Origin: Roseobacter insulae | Lineage (GTDB): Bacteria > Pseudomonadota > Alphaproteobacteria > Rhodobacterales > Rhodobacteraceae | Assembly: GCF_019375555.1 (NCBI RefSeq) | Contig: NZ_JAHXDN010000001.1 | Span: 1,093,501 to 1,157,500, forward strand | Reading direction: 5' to 3' | DNA length: 64,000 nucleotides | Part shown: positions 9,735-18,008 of the stretch, piece by piece | Position numbering within the stretch: position 1 is the stretch's first letter | Layout: each line of letters begins with the position of its first letter | Translations under genes and position numbers: made by a program | Notes under the pieces: generated by a model | Database searches by the model: none | Seen by the model: only the letters and a program-made list of their open reading frames with translations | Told to the model about the DNA's origin: nothing

Positions 9735-10700
9735 ATGCGCGCGATGCAAGTCACTGAACTCGGCCAACCCATGAAGCTTCGGGACATTCCGACACCTGAC
9801 CCGCAGCCCGGGCAGGTGCTGGTCAAGGTTCACACCTGCGGGCTGAATTTCGGCGACTTGCTGATCATCAAAGGCACCTATCAGGAAAAGCCGCAACTGC
9901 CTTTCACGCTGGGCATGGAGCTTTGCGGCACGGTGGTGGCTGTCGGGGAGGGCGTGACCGCTGTGGCAACGGGACAACGGGTCGCCGCCTACTGCGGGTT
10001 CGATGCGCTGGCCGACTATGCCGCAATTCCCGCCGACGTTTGTGTGCCCGTCCCCGATCAGATGAGCGATGAGGATGCAGCGGCCTTCTTGATCGCCTAC
10101 GGGACAAGCCACGTGGCACTTGACTACAAGGCTCACCTCAAGGCGGGCGAGCGTCTGTTGGTTCTGGGCGCGTCGGGTGGTGTTGGCCTGACGGCGGTGG
10201 AACTGGGTAAACTCATGGGTGCCGAGGTGATCGCCGTTGCGCGGGGAGACGACAAACTACAGGTCGCCAAGGCCGCGGGGGCGGACCACCTGATCAACTC
10301 CGACAGCGCTGATATTCGCGAGGTGGTGAAATCACTGGGCGGTGCAGATGTGGTCTACGACCCGATCGGCGGCGACCAGTTCAAAGCTGCCCTTAGGGCA
10401 TGCAACCCCGAGGCGCGGCTCATCCCTCTGGGATTTGCCTCCGGCGAGGTGCCTCAGATCCCGGCCAACCATCTACTGGTCAAAAACCTTACCGTCATCG
10501 GCTTCTACTGGGGCGGCTACACCCGCGTGAACCCGAAGGTGCTGACCGACAGCTTCGAAACCCTGATCACCTGGTATGTCGCGGGCAAGATCAAACCGCA
10601 CGTGAGCAATGTCCTGCCTTTGGAGCAAGCCAATGAAGCGCTTGACTTGCTCAAAACGCGCAAAGCCACCGGAAAAGTGGTCGTGCGGATCGCCGGATAA
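9735..10700 (+). CDS. Zinc-free quinone oxidoreductase (MDR family, NADPH:quinone reductase type)
   Basis: This 321-residue member of the medium-chain dehydrogenase/reductase superfamily has the GroES-like N-terminal half (CGLNFGDLLIIKG) and the Rossmann motif GASGGVGLTAVELGK. The catalytic zinc-binding cysteines of alcohol dehydrogenases are absent, as in quinone oxidoreductases. It would reduce a quinone or an activated enone using NADPH. The ATG at 9735 follows AAGGACACACC; an earlier ATG at 9720 is possible. It stands alone between convergent and divergent neighbours. Confidence 0.88.
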   Translation: MRAMQVTELGQPMKLRDIPTPDPQPGQVLVKVHTCGLNFGDLLIIKGTYQEKPQLPFTLGMELCGTVVAVGEGVTAVATGQRVAAYCGFDALADYAAIPADVCVPVPDQMSDEDAAAFLIAYGTSHVALDYKAHLKAGERLLVLGASGGVGLTAVELGKLMGAEVIAVARGDDKLQVAKAAGADHLINSDSADIREVVKSLGGADVVYDPIGGDQFKAALRACNPEARLIPLGFASGEVPQIPANHLLVKNLTVIGFYWGGYTRVNPKVLTDSFETLITWYVAGKIKPHVSNVLPLEQANEALDLLKTRKATGKVVVRIAG

Positions 10701-10739
10701 AGGCGTGCGGGCTGGCGATCCGTTGCCGGAAGACTGCCG

Positions 10740-11270
10740 CTAGCCTTTCAGCTTGTTGCGGCGGGATGCAAAGCCCAAGCCTGCAAGCCCGGCAACCAAC
10801 AGCACGCCTGAGGCTGGAAGGGGAACAGGCGCAACCGATGTTTCCAGATCGAAGATCCAGGTATTGACGGCCCCCTCATTCACCGCGAAGAAATCTGCAA
10901 CGCTGAGAGAGATGGAGTCGGCGGTAAAGCTCACCGCATCGATCAGGTTCGCTTTTCCAGATGCCAGCGAAAACCCTGTGATCTGATCGTCAAATCCGGA
11001 TACATCCCAGGTCGTAACCGCGCCAACGCTGGGGAAGGTAGCAAGATTGTAAATCACCGTCACGGCTGTTTCTGCAATGTCAAAGGACAAGAACCCGCTT
11101 CCAACGCTGAATGAAAACTCGACGCCCGGGTCGGTCACAACGGTCGTTTCGTCGAGCAGGGAGACGCTCAGGGCGGTCAAAACGCCGGTTACCTCGTCCC
11201 CGACAACGGCCGCACTTGCGGAACTTGCGATCAGTGACGCAGCAACGGCGCCCGCGAATTTATCAAACAT
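10740..11270 (-). CDS. VPLPA-CTERM sorting-domain protein
   Basis: Secreted or surface-attached protein of 176 residues. It has a signal peptide (to about residue 20, ASSASA), a low-complexity beta-rich body, and the C-terminal signature VPLPASG followed by a hydrophobic helix and an RRNK tail. This is the VPLPA variant of the PEP-CTERM sorting signal, processed by an exosortase-type system in Rhodobacterales. No exosortase gene is in the window. The body has no domain I recognise. The start at 11270 gives the signal peptide at the very N-terminus; the ribosome binding site there is weak (GGGGT). Confidence 0.8.
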   Translation of the reverse strand: MFDKFAGAVAASLIASSASAAVVGDEVTGVLTALSVSLLDETTVVTDPGVEFSFSVGSGFLSFDIAETAVTVIYNLATFPSVGAVTTWDVSGFDDQITGFSLASGKANLIDAVSFTADSISLSVADFFAVNEGAVNTWIFDLETSVAPVPLPASGVLLVAGLAGLGFASRRNKLKG

Positions 11271-11477
11271 CTGAATAAAACCCCATTTTCTAAAAATTAC
11301 TACGTGGATTGAATTGACTGGACCCGCTTGCTCAGACTCTTCCGAGCCGACAGAATCCTGCCATACTCGTATTAGTAGCATTTTTAACGTGAAAAGTAAT
11401 GCCATCTTGTCCGGTGCGGCGGCGCATGCGCCGAGACGCAACGCCGTGCGGCGACAGGCCGACCCGGGTGGGAGCAT

Positions 11478-12455
11478 CTATCGTCTCCGCACGGGGGCGC
11501 GGGCGATCACGCGGGATTTCTGGCGTTCCCGAAGGAATACGAACAAGCCTGACCCGAGGATCATGGCAATGCCTGCCCAGACTTCCCAGACTGGCAGATC
11601 GGCAAAAATGGCCCAGCCCCAGAATACGGCCAGTGGGAGCCCGACGTATTCGAACGGGGCAACGGTTGCGGCATCCGCCATGCGGTAGGCCTGGCTGAGG
11701 CAATAGCCAACGATGGCGGAATTCGCACCCAGGCCGATGATCACCCACCAGTCGCCCGAAGCAGGCCAGACCCACGCGCGCAACAGGAACTGCCAAGACG
11801 GATTATCGAGACCTTCCGCATAGCGCCCATCGCCCGCGACAAGATAGAACAGCACGGACACCACGACAAAGGTGGCCTGAATATAGACCGCGAGGGCGGA
11901 GGCCTTGCTTTCCACGCCCAGCTTGCGGGTCATTAACTGGTTCAGCGCATAAGTCAGCGCAGACAGCACCGGCAACAGCAGCACCAGCCGCGAGGCCTCA
12001 AGGCTCTCAGCTTCCGCCCAGGGGCGCTGCATGATGACGACGCCCGCAAACCCGACCAGAACAGCGGTCATCCGCATCGGGCCAACTTTTTCCCCCAGCA
12101 TCGGAATCGACAACACGGTGATGAAAAGCGGCGCGGCGAAAAACAAGGCGGTGGCATCGGCCAGCGGGATTGCGGCAAGGGCCACGAAATAGCTCATGTT
12201 CGCGATAACGATCAGGAGTCCGCGGGTGGCGTGTAAAAAGGGCCTGCGGGTCTTGAGAATGCCAAGTCCGCCCTCCATCTGCACCATCATCAGTGAAAAC
12301 AGCATACCGATGCCAGAGCGCAGGAACACGATCTCGTGCAGCGGATAGCTACCCGACAATTGCTTGATCAGCATATCATTGATTGAAATCGCAAAAACAC
12401 CGGCCAGAACGAACAGAATGCCAAGGCCGGCGCGGTTTTGAGGGTGCGAAGTCAT
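11478..12455 (-). CDS. EamA family (DMT superfamily) transporter
   Basis: This 325-residue protein has ten hydrophobic segments arranged as two EamA repeats, the layout of drug/metabolite exporters. The N-terminal repeat holds HEIVFLRSGIGMLF and the C-terminal repeat holds PFEYVGLPLAVFWGW, both typical. The ATG at 12455 follows AGGAGTGAGGC. The basic tail (REROKS-like, ending PVRRR) is expected on the cytoplasmic side. The transported metabolite cannot be predicted. It diverges from the CoxG-like gene. Confidence 0.85.
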   Translation of the reverse strand: MTSHPQNRAGLGILFVLAGVFAISINDMLIKQLSGSYPLHEIVFLRSGIGMLFSLMMVQMEGGLGILKTRRPFLHATRGLLIVIANMSYFVALAAIPLADATALFFAAPLFITVLSIPMLGEKVGPMRMTAVLVGFAGVVIMQRPWAEAESLEASRLVLLLPVLSALTYALNQLMTRKLGVESKASALAVYIQATFVVVSVLFYLVAGDGRYAEGLDNPSWQFLLRAWVWPASGDWWVIIGLGANSAIVGYCLSQAYRMADAATVAPFEYVGLPLAVFWGWAIFADLPVWEVWAGIAMILGSGLFVFLRERQKSRVIARAPVRRR

Positions 12456-12576
12456 GCCTCACTCCTATCAGGCACCCGGGGTCTGTCCAGCACAGAAGCG
12501 ACATGGCCAAATGCAATTGGTGCTTTCGTGATCGGTGCTGTAAAACGACCGGAAATCAGTGAGGAGGAAACCACCC

Positions 12577-13101
12577 ATGCAAATGTCCGACACGCGCCAG
12601 ATTGCTGCCAGCCCGGCACAGGTTTATGCGGCGTTGCTGACGCCTGAGGTTCTGGAGGCCTGCGTTCCCGGGGCACAGGATGTTACCGGGTCCGCGGAAG
12701 AAGGTTTTGAAGCGACCGTTGTGCAAAAAGTTGGTCCGGTAAAGGCGACCTTCAAAGGCGCGGTGACCCTGACGGATCTCGTGCCGGACACCTCCCTGAA
12801 GATTTCCGGCGAAGGCAAGGGCGGGGCGGCCGGATTTGCCAAGGGCGCAGCGGAAGTTCGCATGGTCGCCAAGGACGGTGGTACGGAGCTGTCCTACGAT
12901 GTCGAGGCGAAGGTGGGGGGCAAGCTGGCGCAGCTTGGCAGCCGGATCATCGATGGCTTTGCAAAGAAGATGGCAGACCAGTTTTTCTCCAACCTTCAGG
13001 CAACCCTTGAAGGTCCCGCTGCCTCGGACGAGGCGCCTGCCGATGATGCGCCGGAGGCGGAAAAGAAAAGCTGGTTGAAACGCCTCACCGGAAAAGCCTG
13101 A
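12577..13101 (+). CDS. CoxG-family SRPBCC protein
   Basis: This 174-residue protein is built of a SRPBCC ligand-binding fold (residues 1 to about 145), with the CoxG signature region PEVLEACVPGAQDV and KVGPVKATFKG. The acidic linker and basic tail (KKSWLKRLTGKA) resemble the C-terminal anchor of CoxG, which tethers CO dehydrogenase to the membrane. No CO dehydrogenase genes are nearby, and such solo CoxG-like proteins are common. The start at 12577 is set by GAGGAGG nine bases upstream. Confidence 0.8.
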   Translation: MQMSDTRQIAASPAQVYAALLTPEVLEACVPGAQDVTGSAEEGFEATVVQKVGPVKATFKGAVTLTDLVPDTSLKISGEGKGGAAGFAKGAAEVRMVAKDGGTELSYDVEAKVGGKLAQLGSRIIDGFAKKMADQFFSNLQATLEGPAASDEAPADDAPEAEKKSWLKRLTGKA

Positions 13102-13214
13102 AATCGCGTCGCTGCGGTGTGCCGCACAGAACGTAAAGTCACTGTGCATTTCCGCGCTGTTGTTTGTCTCCAGCGCCGATTAGGTTCGCCGCAAAACACA
13201 AGGGACAGACCACG

Positions 13215-14153
13215 ATGCCGCCTATTCTCGACATATCGGAATTGCGCAAATCCTATTCAGACGGTTTCGAAGCGCTGAAAGGTGTCAGCCTTCAGATAGA
13301 AGCGGGTGAGATCATTGCGTTGCTGGGGCCAAACGGTGCGGGCAAGACGACGCTGATTTCCACGGTATGTGGTATCACGACAGCCACGTCCGGCACTGTG
13401 GCGGTTGGCGGATACGACATCATTCGCGATTTTCGGGCAGCCAGATCGATGATCGGACTGGTGCCCCAGGAGATCAATCTTGAGCCCTTCGAAAAAGTGA
13501 TCAACACGGTGCGCTTTTCCCGTGGCTTGTTCGGTCGGGCACCTGATGACGCGGCGCTGGAACGCATCCTGCGGCAGTTGTCGTTGTGGGACAAGCGCAA
13601 CAACCAGATCCGCGAATTGTCCGGCGGCATGAAACGTCGCGTATTGATCGCCAAGGCGCTCAGCCACGAGCCGCGCCTGCTTTTTCTCGATGAACCGACC
13701 GCCGGTGTGGATGTCGAATTGCGCAAGGACATGTGGGAAATCGTCGAAGGCCTGAAAGCCGATGGTGTCACGATCGTGCTGACAACCCATTACATCGAAG
13801 AGGCTGAAGCCATCGCCGACCGTGTCGGGGTGATTGCCAAGGGTGAATTGCTGTTGGTCGAAGACAAGGAAAGCCTGATGGCGCGCATGGGTCAGAAGCA
13901 GCTCGATGTGCAATTGTCCGAACCGCTGGCCGATGTGCCCAAGGCGCTGCACAAATACAACCTCACTCTGTGCGACAACAACCGGACGCTGACCTACAGC
14001 TATGACACGCGGGCCGAGCGCACCGGGATCACCAAACTGTTGTCGGATGTTTCTGCAGCGGGGCTGGTGCTGCGCGATGTGGTGACGCGGCAAAGCAGCC
14101 TTGAGGATATCTTTGTCGGCCTGGTGCATGACGACAAGGAGGGCGCGCAATGA
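13215..14153 (+). CDS. ABC-2 type exporter, ATP-binding subunit
   Basis: This 312-residue ATPase has Walker [10 protein letters not shown] (about residues 38-46), signature LSGGMKRR, Walker [11 protein letters not shown] and an H-loop histidine (TTHYIEEAE). A C-terminal extension of about 90 residues is usual for the YadG-like group. It overlaps the permease gene by four bases (ATGA), so the pair is translationally coupled and forms one exporter. The start at 13215 follows an AAGGG site; an upstream ATG at 13164 lacks support. The substrate is unknown. Confidence 0.9.
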   Translation: MPPILDISELRKSYSDGFEALKGVSLQIEAGEIIALLGPNGAGKTTLISTVCGITTATSGTVAVGGYDIIRDFRAARSMIGLVPQEINLEPFEKVINTVRFSRGLFGRAPDDAALERILRQLSLWDKRNNQIRELSGGMKRRVLIAKALSHEPRLLFLDEPTAGVDVELRKDMWEIVEGLKADGVTIVLTTHYIEEAEAIADRVGVIAKGELLLVEDKESLMARMGQKQLDVQLSEPLADVPKALHKYNLTLCDNNRTLTYSYDTRAERTGITKLLSDVSAAGLVLRDVVTRQSSLEDIFVGLVHDDKEGAQ

Positions 14154-14911
14154 ATTGGACGGCGATCAGGGCGATTTACCTGTTTGAAATGGCACGATTC
14201 TTCCGGACGCTGGCGCAAAGCCTGATCTCGCCCGTGCTGTCGACGTCGCTGTATTTCGTGGTCTTCGGCGCAGCCATCGGCAGCCGCATTCAGGAAATCG
14301 AGGGCGTCAGCTACGGGTCTTTCATCGTGCCCGGTCTGATCATGCTGTCGGTGATCACGCAGGCGATCTCCAACGCGTCCTTCGGTATCTACTTTCCGAA
14401 ATTCATCGGCACGATCTACGAGCTCCTGTCGGCCCCTGTGAACTTTCTGGAGATTGTTGCAGGATACGTAGGGGCGGCGGCCACCAAGGCGCTGTTCATC
14501 GGTGTCATCATTCTGATCACCGCCTTTTTCTTCGTCGATGTCCAGATCGCGCACCCGCTGGCCATGGTGGCGTTTTTGCTGCTGACCTGTCTCAGCTTTG
14601 CCTTGCTCGGTTTCATCATCGGCATATGGGCCGGAAACTTCGAGCAGTTGCAGCTGGTTCCCTTGCTGGTGGTGACGCCGCTGGTGTTCCTCGGAGGGTC
14701 TTTCTATTCCATTTCCATGTTGCCGCCGGCGTGGCAGACGATTTCCTACTTCAACCCCGTCGTGTACCTGATTTCAGGGTTCCGCTGGGCCTTCTTTGGC
14801 ACCGCTGATGTGCCGATCGGGCTGTCCTTGCTGGCGATCGCCGGTTTCACCACCGTGTGTCTTCTGGTCATCGGGTGGATTTTCAAAACCGGCTGGCGCA
14901 TCCGGCAATAA
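14150..14911 (+). CDS. ABC-2 type exporter, permease subunit
   Basis: This 253-residue integral membrane protein has about six hydrophobic segments and the ABC-2 membrane signature near [13 protein letters not shown]. It resembles the YadH-like permeases that pair with YadG-like ATPases. The start codon overlaps the stop of the ATPase gene. Export of a lipid, polysaccharide precursor or drug is typical of the family; nothing here narrows it. Confidence 0.88.
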   Translation: MNWTAIRAIYLFEMARFFRTLAQSLISPVLSTSLYFVVFGAAIGSRIQEIEGVSYGSFIVPGLIMLSVITQAISNASFGIYFPKFIGTIYELLSAPVNFLEIVAGYVGAAATKALFIGVIILITAFFFVDVQIAHPLAMVAFLLLTCLSFALLGFIIGIWAGNFEQLQLVPLLVVTPLVFLGGSFYSISMLPPAWQTISYFNPVVYLISGFRWAFFGTADVPIGLSLLAIAGFTTVCLLVIGWIFKTGWRIRQ

Positions 14912-14932
14912 AGACGCACTGTAAAACTCTAC

Positions 14933-14963
14933 GGGGTTCCCTCCTTGTTTGGTGAGGGTCCCC
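14933..14963 (+). terminator. Hairpin after the ABC exporter operon
   Basis: GGGG-tt-CCCTC pairs with GAGGG-t-CCCC around a 10-nt loop, 21 bp after the permease stop codon. There is no U run, and the next gene begins 17 bp later on the same strand, so it may be a weak terminator or a leader structure of the peptidase gene. Confidence 0.35.
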
Positions 14964-14980
14964 ATTCTACATGGGGTGAC

Positions 14981-15778
14981 ATGAAACGCTGGATACCGTT
15001 TATAAAGTCAGACCCGACCGTGGCCGTGATCCGCCTTGCGGGGATGATCACTGCATCGGGACGCGGGGCGTTGAATGACGCGAGCCTCGCGCCAGTGATT
15101 GAAAAAGCGTTTTCGCGCGGGAAACCTGCCGCGGTGGTGCTGGAGGTCAATTCTCCCGGTGGGAGCCCTGTGCAATCCTCCATGATCGGATCGCGCATCC
15201 GGCGTCTTGCGGAGGAAAAAGAAGTTCCGGTGATTGCCTTTGTCGAAGATGTTGCGGCATCTGGCGGTTACTGGCTCGCGGCCGCCGCTGACGAAATTTT
15301 TGCCGACGAAAGCTCGGTCGTGGGCTCCATCGGGGTTATCTCCGCCTCTTTTGGCGTGCATGAACTCCTGACCCGTCAGGGTATCGAGCGGCGCGTGTAT
15401 ACGGCGGGAAAGTCCAAGTCGATGCTGGACCCGTTTCGCCCTGAGAACCCTGAAGATGTAGCGCGCCTGAAAGGGTTGCTGGAAGATATTCACACGAATT
15501 TCAAGGAACACGTCAGCGCGCGTCGCAAGGGAAAGCTGCCCGAAGATCAGGATCTTTTCACCGGTGAAATCTGGCTGGCGCGGCGCGCCGTGGAACTTGG
15601 GCTGATTGATGGGATCGGACACCTGAAACCGATGATGCAGGAGCGGTTCGGCCAAAAAGTGAAATTCCGCCGTTATGGTCTGCGCAAGCCGCTTCTGACC
15701 CGTTTCGGCGCGCAGGTTGTAGATGATGCCCTGAACAGTATCGAAGAACGCAGCGCCTTCGCGCAGTTCGGACTTTAG
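14981..15778 (+). CDS. S49 family serine peptidase (SppA/SohB-like)
   Basis: This 265-residue single-domain S49 peptidase has the oxyanion region NSPGGSPVQSS, the nucleophile serine in DVAASGGYWLA and the general-base lysine in YTAGKSKSMLDPF, which together form the Ser-Lys dyad. There is only a weakly hydrophobic N-terminus and no strong membrane anchor, so it may act in the cytoplasm or on the inner face of the membrane. The family degrades signal peptides or membrane fragments. The start at 14981 follows GGGGTGAC; 12 codons upstream are not conserved in type. Confidence 0.88.
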   Translation: MKRWIPFIKSDPTVAVIRLAGMITASGRGALNDASLAPVIEKAFSRGKPAAVVLEVNSPGGSPVQSSMIGSRIRRLAEEKEVPVIAFVEDVAASGGYWLAAAADEIFADESSVVGSIGVISASFGVHELLTRQGIERRVYTAGKSKSMLDPFRPENPEDVARLKGLLEDIHTNFKEHVSARRKGKLPEDQDLFTGEIWLARRAVELGLIDGIGHLKPMMQERFGQKVKFRRYGLRKPLLTRFGAQVVDDALNSIEERSAFAQFGL

Positions 15779-15783
15779 CATCC

Positions 15784-15954
15784 ATGATTTTCAAGATCGT
15801 CACCCTCTTTCTGGTCGTCATGGGCGTTCTCGCCATGTTCGGCAAACTGCACTGGTTGGGGGGCAAGCGATTGGCCTCGGGGAAATGCAGACATTGCGGC
15901 CGCTACCGTATCGGGCGCGGTGCATGTCCCTGTGGTAAGGATGAGCATTCATGA
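15784..15954 (+). CDS. Small membrane protein with a four-cysteine zinc-ribbon-like tail
   Basis: A 56-residue product begins MIFKIVTLFLVVMGVLAMFG, a single membrane helix. The tail has CRHCGRY and ACPCGKDEH, giving Cys-x2-Cys and Cys-x-Cys pairs that could hold one zinc ion. The gene fills the gap between the S49 peptidase (5 bp upstream) and the cation antiporter, whose start codon overlaps its stop (ATGA), so it is read in one operon. I know no function for it; the layout strongly suggests a real gene. Confidence 0.75.
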   Translation: MIFKIVTLFLVVMGVLAMFGKLHWLGGKRLASGKCRHCGRYRIGRGACPCGKDEHS

Positions 15955-16913
15955 TAATGCCGTGGTTGCTGCCCTGGTTTCTCTGTGCTTTTGGTCTGGT
16001 CTTGTTGCTCCTCGCAGGTGATGCGCTGGTCAAAGGCGCTGTGAACCTCAGTTTGCGTTTGGGCGTCCCGGCGCTGATCGTCAGCCTGACCATTGTTGCC
16101 TTTGGTACATCGGCACCGGAACTGCTGATCTCCATTCAGGCGATCAAGGACAATGCGCCCGGGCTTGCCCTTGGCAACGTTGTGGGGTCGAACACGGCCA
16201 ACATCCTGCTTGTGCTTGGGGTGCCCGCCCTGCTGGCCACGATGCACACGGCGGAATGCAACACCCGGAAAACCTACAATTTCATGATCCTTGCAAGCGT
16301 GCTTTTCATCGGGCTTGCGTTTCGGGGTGTCTTTGACTGGATTTCCGGTCTGGTGCTGCTGACAGGGTTGGCGTTCATGCTGGGGGATGCGTTTCGCGAT
16401 GCCCATCAGCACCGGCAAGCCTGCAAGGGCGCGCCCGAGGAGGAACCGGAAGGTGCAGACCCCGACATGCCATGGTGGCGCATCATCGTCTTTCTTGTTC
16501 TGGGCCTGATCGGTCTGCCGCTCGGCGCAGACCTGCTGGTGGACAATGCGACGATCATCGCCAAGACCTACGGTGTTTCGGATACGGTCATCGGCCTGAC
16601 CCTCGTTGCGGTTGGGACGTCGCTTCCGGAACTTGCGACGACCGTGATGGCGGCGTTGCGCCGGCAGGCTGATGTTGCCTTGGGCAATGTCATCGGGTCC
16701 AACATGTTCAACCTGCTTGCGATCATCGGCATCGCGAGCTTCGTGGGGCCCATCGCCGTTGATCCCGAGTTTCTGTCCTTCGATCTCTGGGTCATGCTCG
16801 GCGCCTCCATCCTGCTGGCGCCCTTCGTCTACCTGTGCTGGAACATCACGCGGTTTTGGGGCGTCATCCTGACAGGTTTATACCTGACCTATCTTGCGAT
16901 CGTCCTGACGTGA
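15951..16913 (+). CDS. Calcium/sodium antiporter (CaCA family, YrbG-like)
   Basis: This 320-residue membrane protein is built of two inverted halves. Each carries the family's alpha-repeat: VAFGTSAPELLISIQA with GNVVGSNTANIL in the first half, and VAVGTSLPELATTVMA with GNVIGSNMFNLL in the second. The conserved acidic residues needed for cation exchange are present in both. A hydrophilic loop of about 25 residues joins the halves. The start overlaps the small zinc-ribbon gene by four bases. Exchange of calcium or another divalent cation for sodium or protons is expected. Confidence 0.9.
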   Translation: MIMPWLLPWFLCAFGLVLLLLAGDALVKGAVNLSLRLGVPALIVSLTIVAFGTSAPELLISIQAIKDNAPGLALGNVVGSNTANILLVLGVPALLATMHTAECNTRKTYNFMILASVLFIGLAFRGVFDWISGLVLLTGLAFMLGDAFRDAHQHRQACKGAPEEEPEGADPDMPWWRIIVFLVLGLIGLPLGADLLVDNATIIAKTYGVSDTVIGLTLVAVGTSLPELATTVMAALRRQADVALGNVIGSNMFNLLAIIGIASFVGPIAVDPEFLSFDLWVMLGASILLAPFVYLCWNITRFWGVILTGLYLTYLAIVLT

Positions 16914-16935
16914 TCAACAAGGAGGAGCAAACAGA

Positions 16936-17715
16936 ATGGGCAAAGCTCTTGTAACGGGCGCTGGTCATCGCATTGGCCGCGCGATGGCTCTTTACCTCGC
17001 GGATCGCGGCTTTGATGTGGCCGTGCATTACGCGTCTTCAGACAAGGGGGCGCTGGAAACCGTCGCGCTGATCGAGGAAAAAGGTCGACGCGCGATCGCG
17101 CTTCAGGCCAACCTGCTGGAGGACAACCAGACAGACAGCCTGTTTGCCGAGGCCGTGTCTTTCCTGGGCGGTCCGGTCACCTGTCTGGTCAACAACGCCT
17201 CCATCTTCGAGTATGACACGGTGGAGACCGCGACGCGCGAGACATGGGACAGGCACATGCAAAGCAATTTGCGCGCGCCCTTTCTTTTGACCCAGGCGAT
17301 GGCTGCCCAGGGGCTTGCGCCCGTCATGGACGCGGCGGGTGAGCCGATGGCGTCGGCGTTGATTGTGAACATGATCGACCAGCGGGTCAGAAAACTGACA
17401 CCCGAATTCATGACTTATTCACTCGCGAAGATGGGTCTCTGGGCCATGACGCGCACCACTGCGCAAGCACTGGCACCCGTGATCCGGGTCAACGGTATCG
17501 GGCCCGGACCCACCCTTCAGGGCGGGCGCCAGTCGGCGGAACATTTTGCCAAACAACGCGCCAGCACCACGTTGGAGCGCGGGTCTAATCCGCAGGACAT
17601 GACTGCCGCGCTGGGGTATTTCCTAGACGCCCCCGCGGTGACCGGACAACTGCTCTGTGTGGACGGCGGACAGCACCTGGGATGGCAAACACCGGATGTT
17701 CTGGGCGTTGAATAA
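16936..17715 (+). CDS. Short-chain dehydrogenase/reductase (FolM/pteridine-reductase-like)
   Basis: This 259-residue SDR has the cofactor motif TGAGHRIGR (residues 7-15), NNASIF, and the active-site Tyr-x3-Lys in TYSLAKMGLW. The arginine in the RIGR position and the general layout resemble FolM-type dihydromonapterin or pteridine reductases, but the substrate is not certain. The ATG follows AAGGAGGAGC. It lies 22 bp after the antiporter gene on the same strand. Confidence 0.8.
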   Translation: MGKALVTGAGHRIGRAMALYLADRGFDVAVHYASSDKGALETVALIEEKGRRAIALQANLLEDNQTDSLFAEAVSFLGGPVTCLVNNASIFEYDTVETATRETWDRHMQSNLRAPFLLTQAMAAQGLAPVMDAAGEPMASALIVNMIDQRVRKLTPEFMTYSLAKMGLWAMTRTTAQALAPVIRVNGIGPGPTLQGGRQSAEHFAKQRASTTLERGSNPQDMTAALGYFLDAPAVTGQLLCVDGGQHLGWQTPDVLGVE

Positions 17716-17955
17716 AGCGGTAAGGGTGCGGGAGTTTTGCACCGGATTAATGTGTGTTACAAATCCGTTACTAAAATGTCTTTGTTTTCAAAAACTTGCA
17801 CAGCGGGCAATAAAATACCATTTGAAATCAGAGACTTATAATCATGCCTATTTTTTAGGCAAATCGGTGAAATGCCCAAACTACAACGAAAATTTCCAAA
17901 TGACTGGAAGTTATCGGCAGAGTTATCCACATGATCCGTGGAAAGGTTATGGCTT

Positions 17956-17987
17956 GCGATTGGCTGCGCTACAGTGCAGCCAATCGC
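17956..17987. promoter_or_regulatory. Perfect 12-bp hairpin in the uvrC leader, within a 293-bp AT-rich gap
   Basis: The 293-bp gap before uvrC is AT-rich compared with its surroundings. GCGATTGGCTGC (17956-17967) and GCAGCCAATCGC (17976-17987) form a perfect stem with an 8-nt loop, ending 21 bp before the chosen uvrC start. There is no T tract. Upstream are a TTATCCACA sequence (17923-17931), a GTTATC direct repeat with 12-bp spacing, and a small GCCTA-T5-TAGGC hairpin at 17846-17860. A leader structure or operator for uvrC is possible; I see no alphaproteobacterial LexA box (GTTC-N7-GTTC). Confidence 0.45.
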
Positions 17988-18008
17988 CAGAATCAACAGC
18001 AAGTTTCG

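Noticed and set aside
17923-17931. TTATCCACA as a DnaA box and possible replication origin; a second copy at 44003-44011
   Set aside because: Single boxes, no cluster, no AT-rich unwinding element paired with dnaA, dnaN or hemE genes. Chance occurrences in leaders are more likely.
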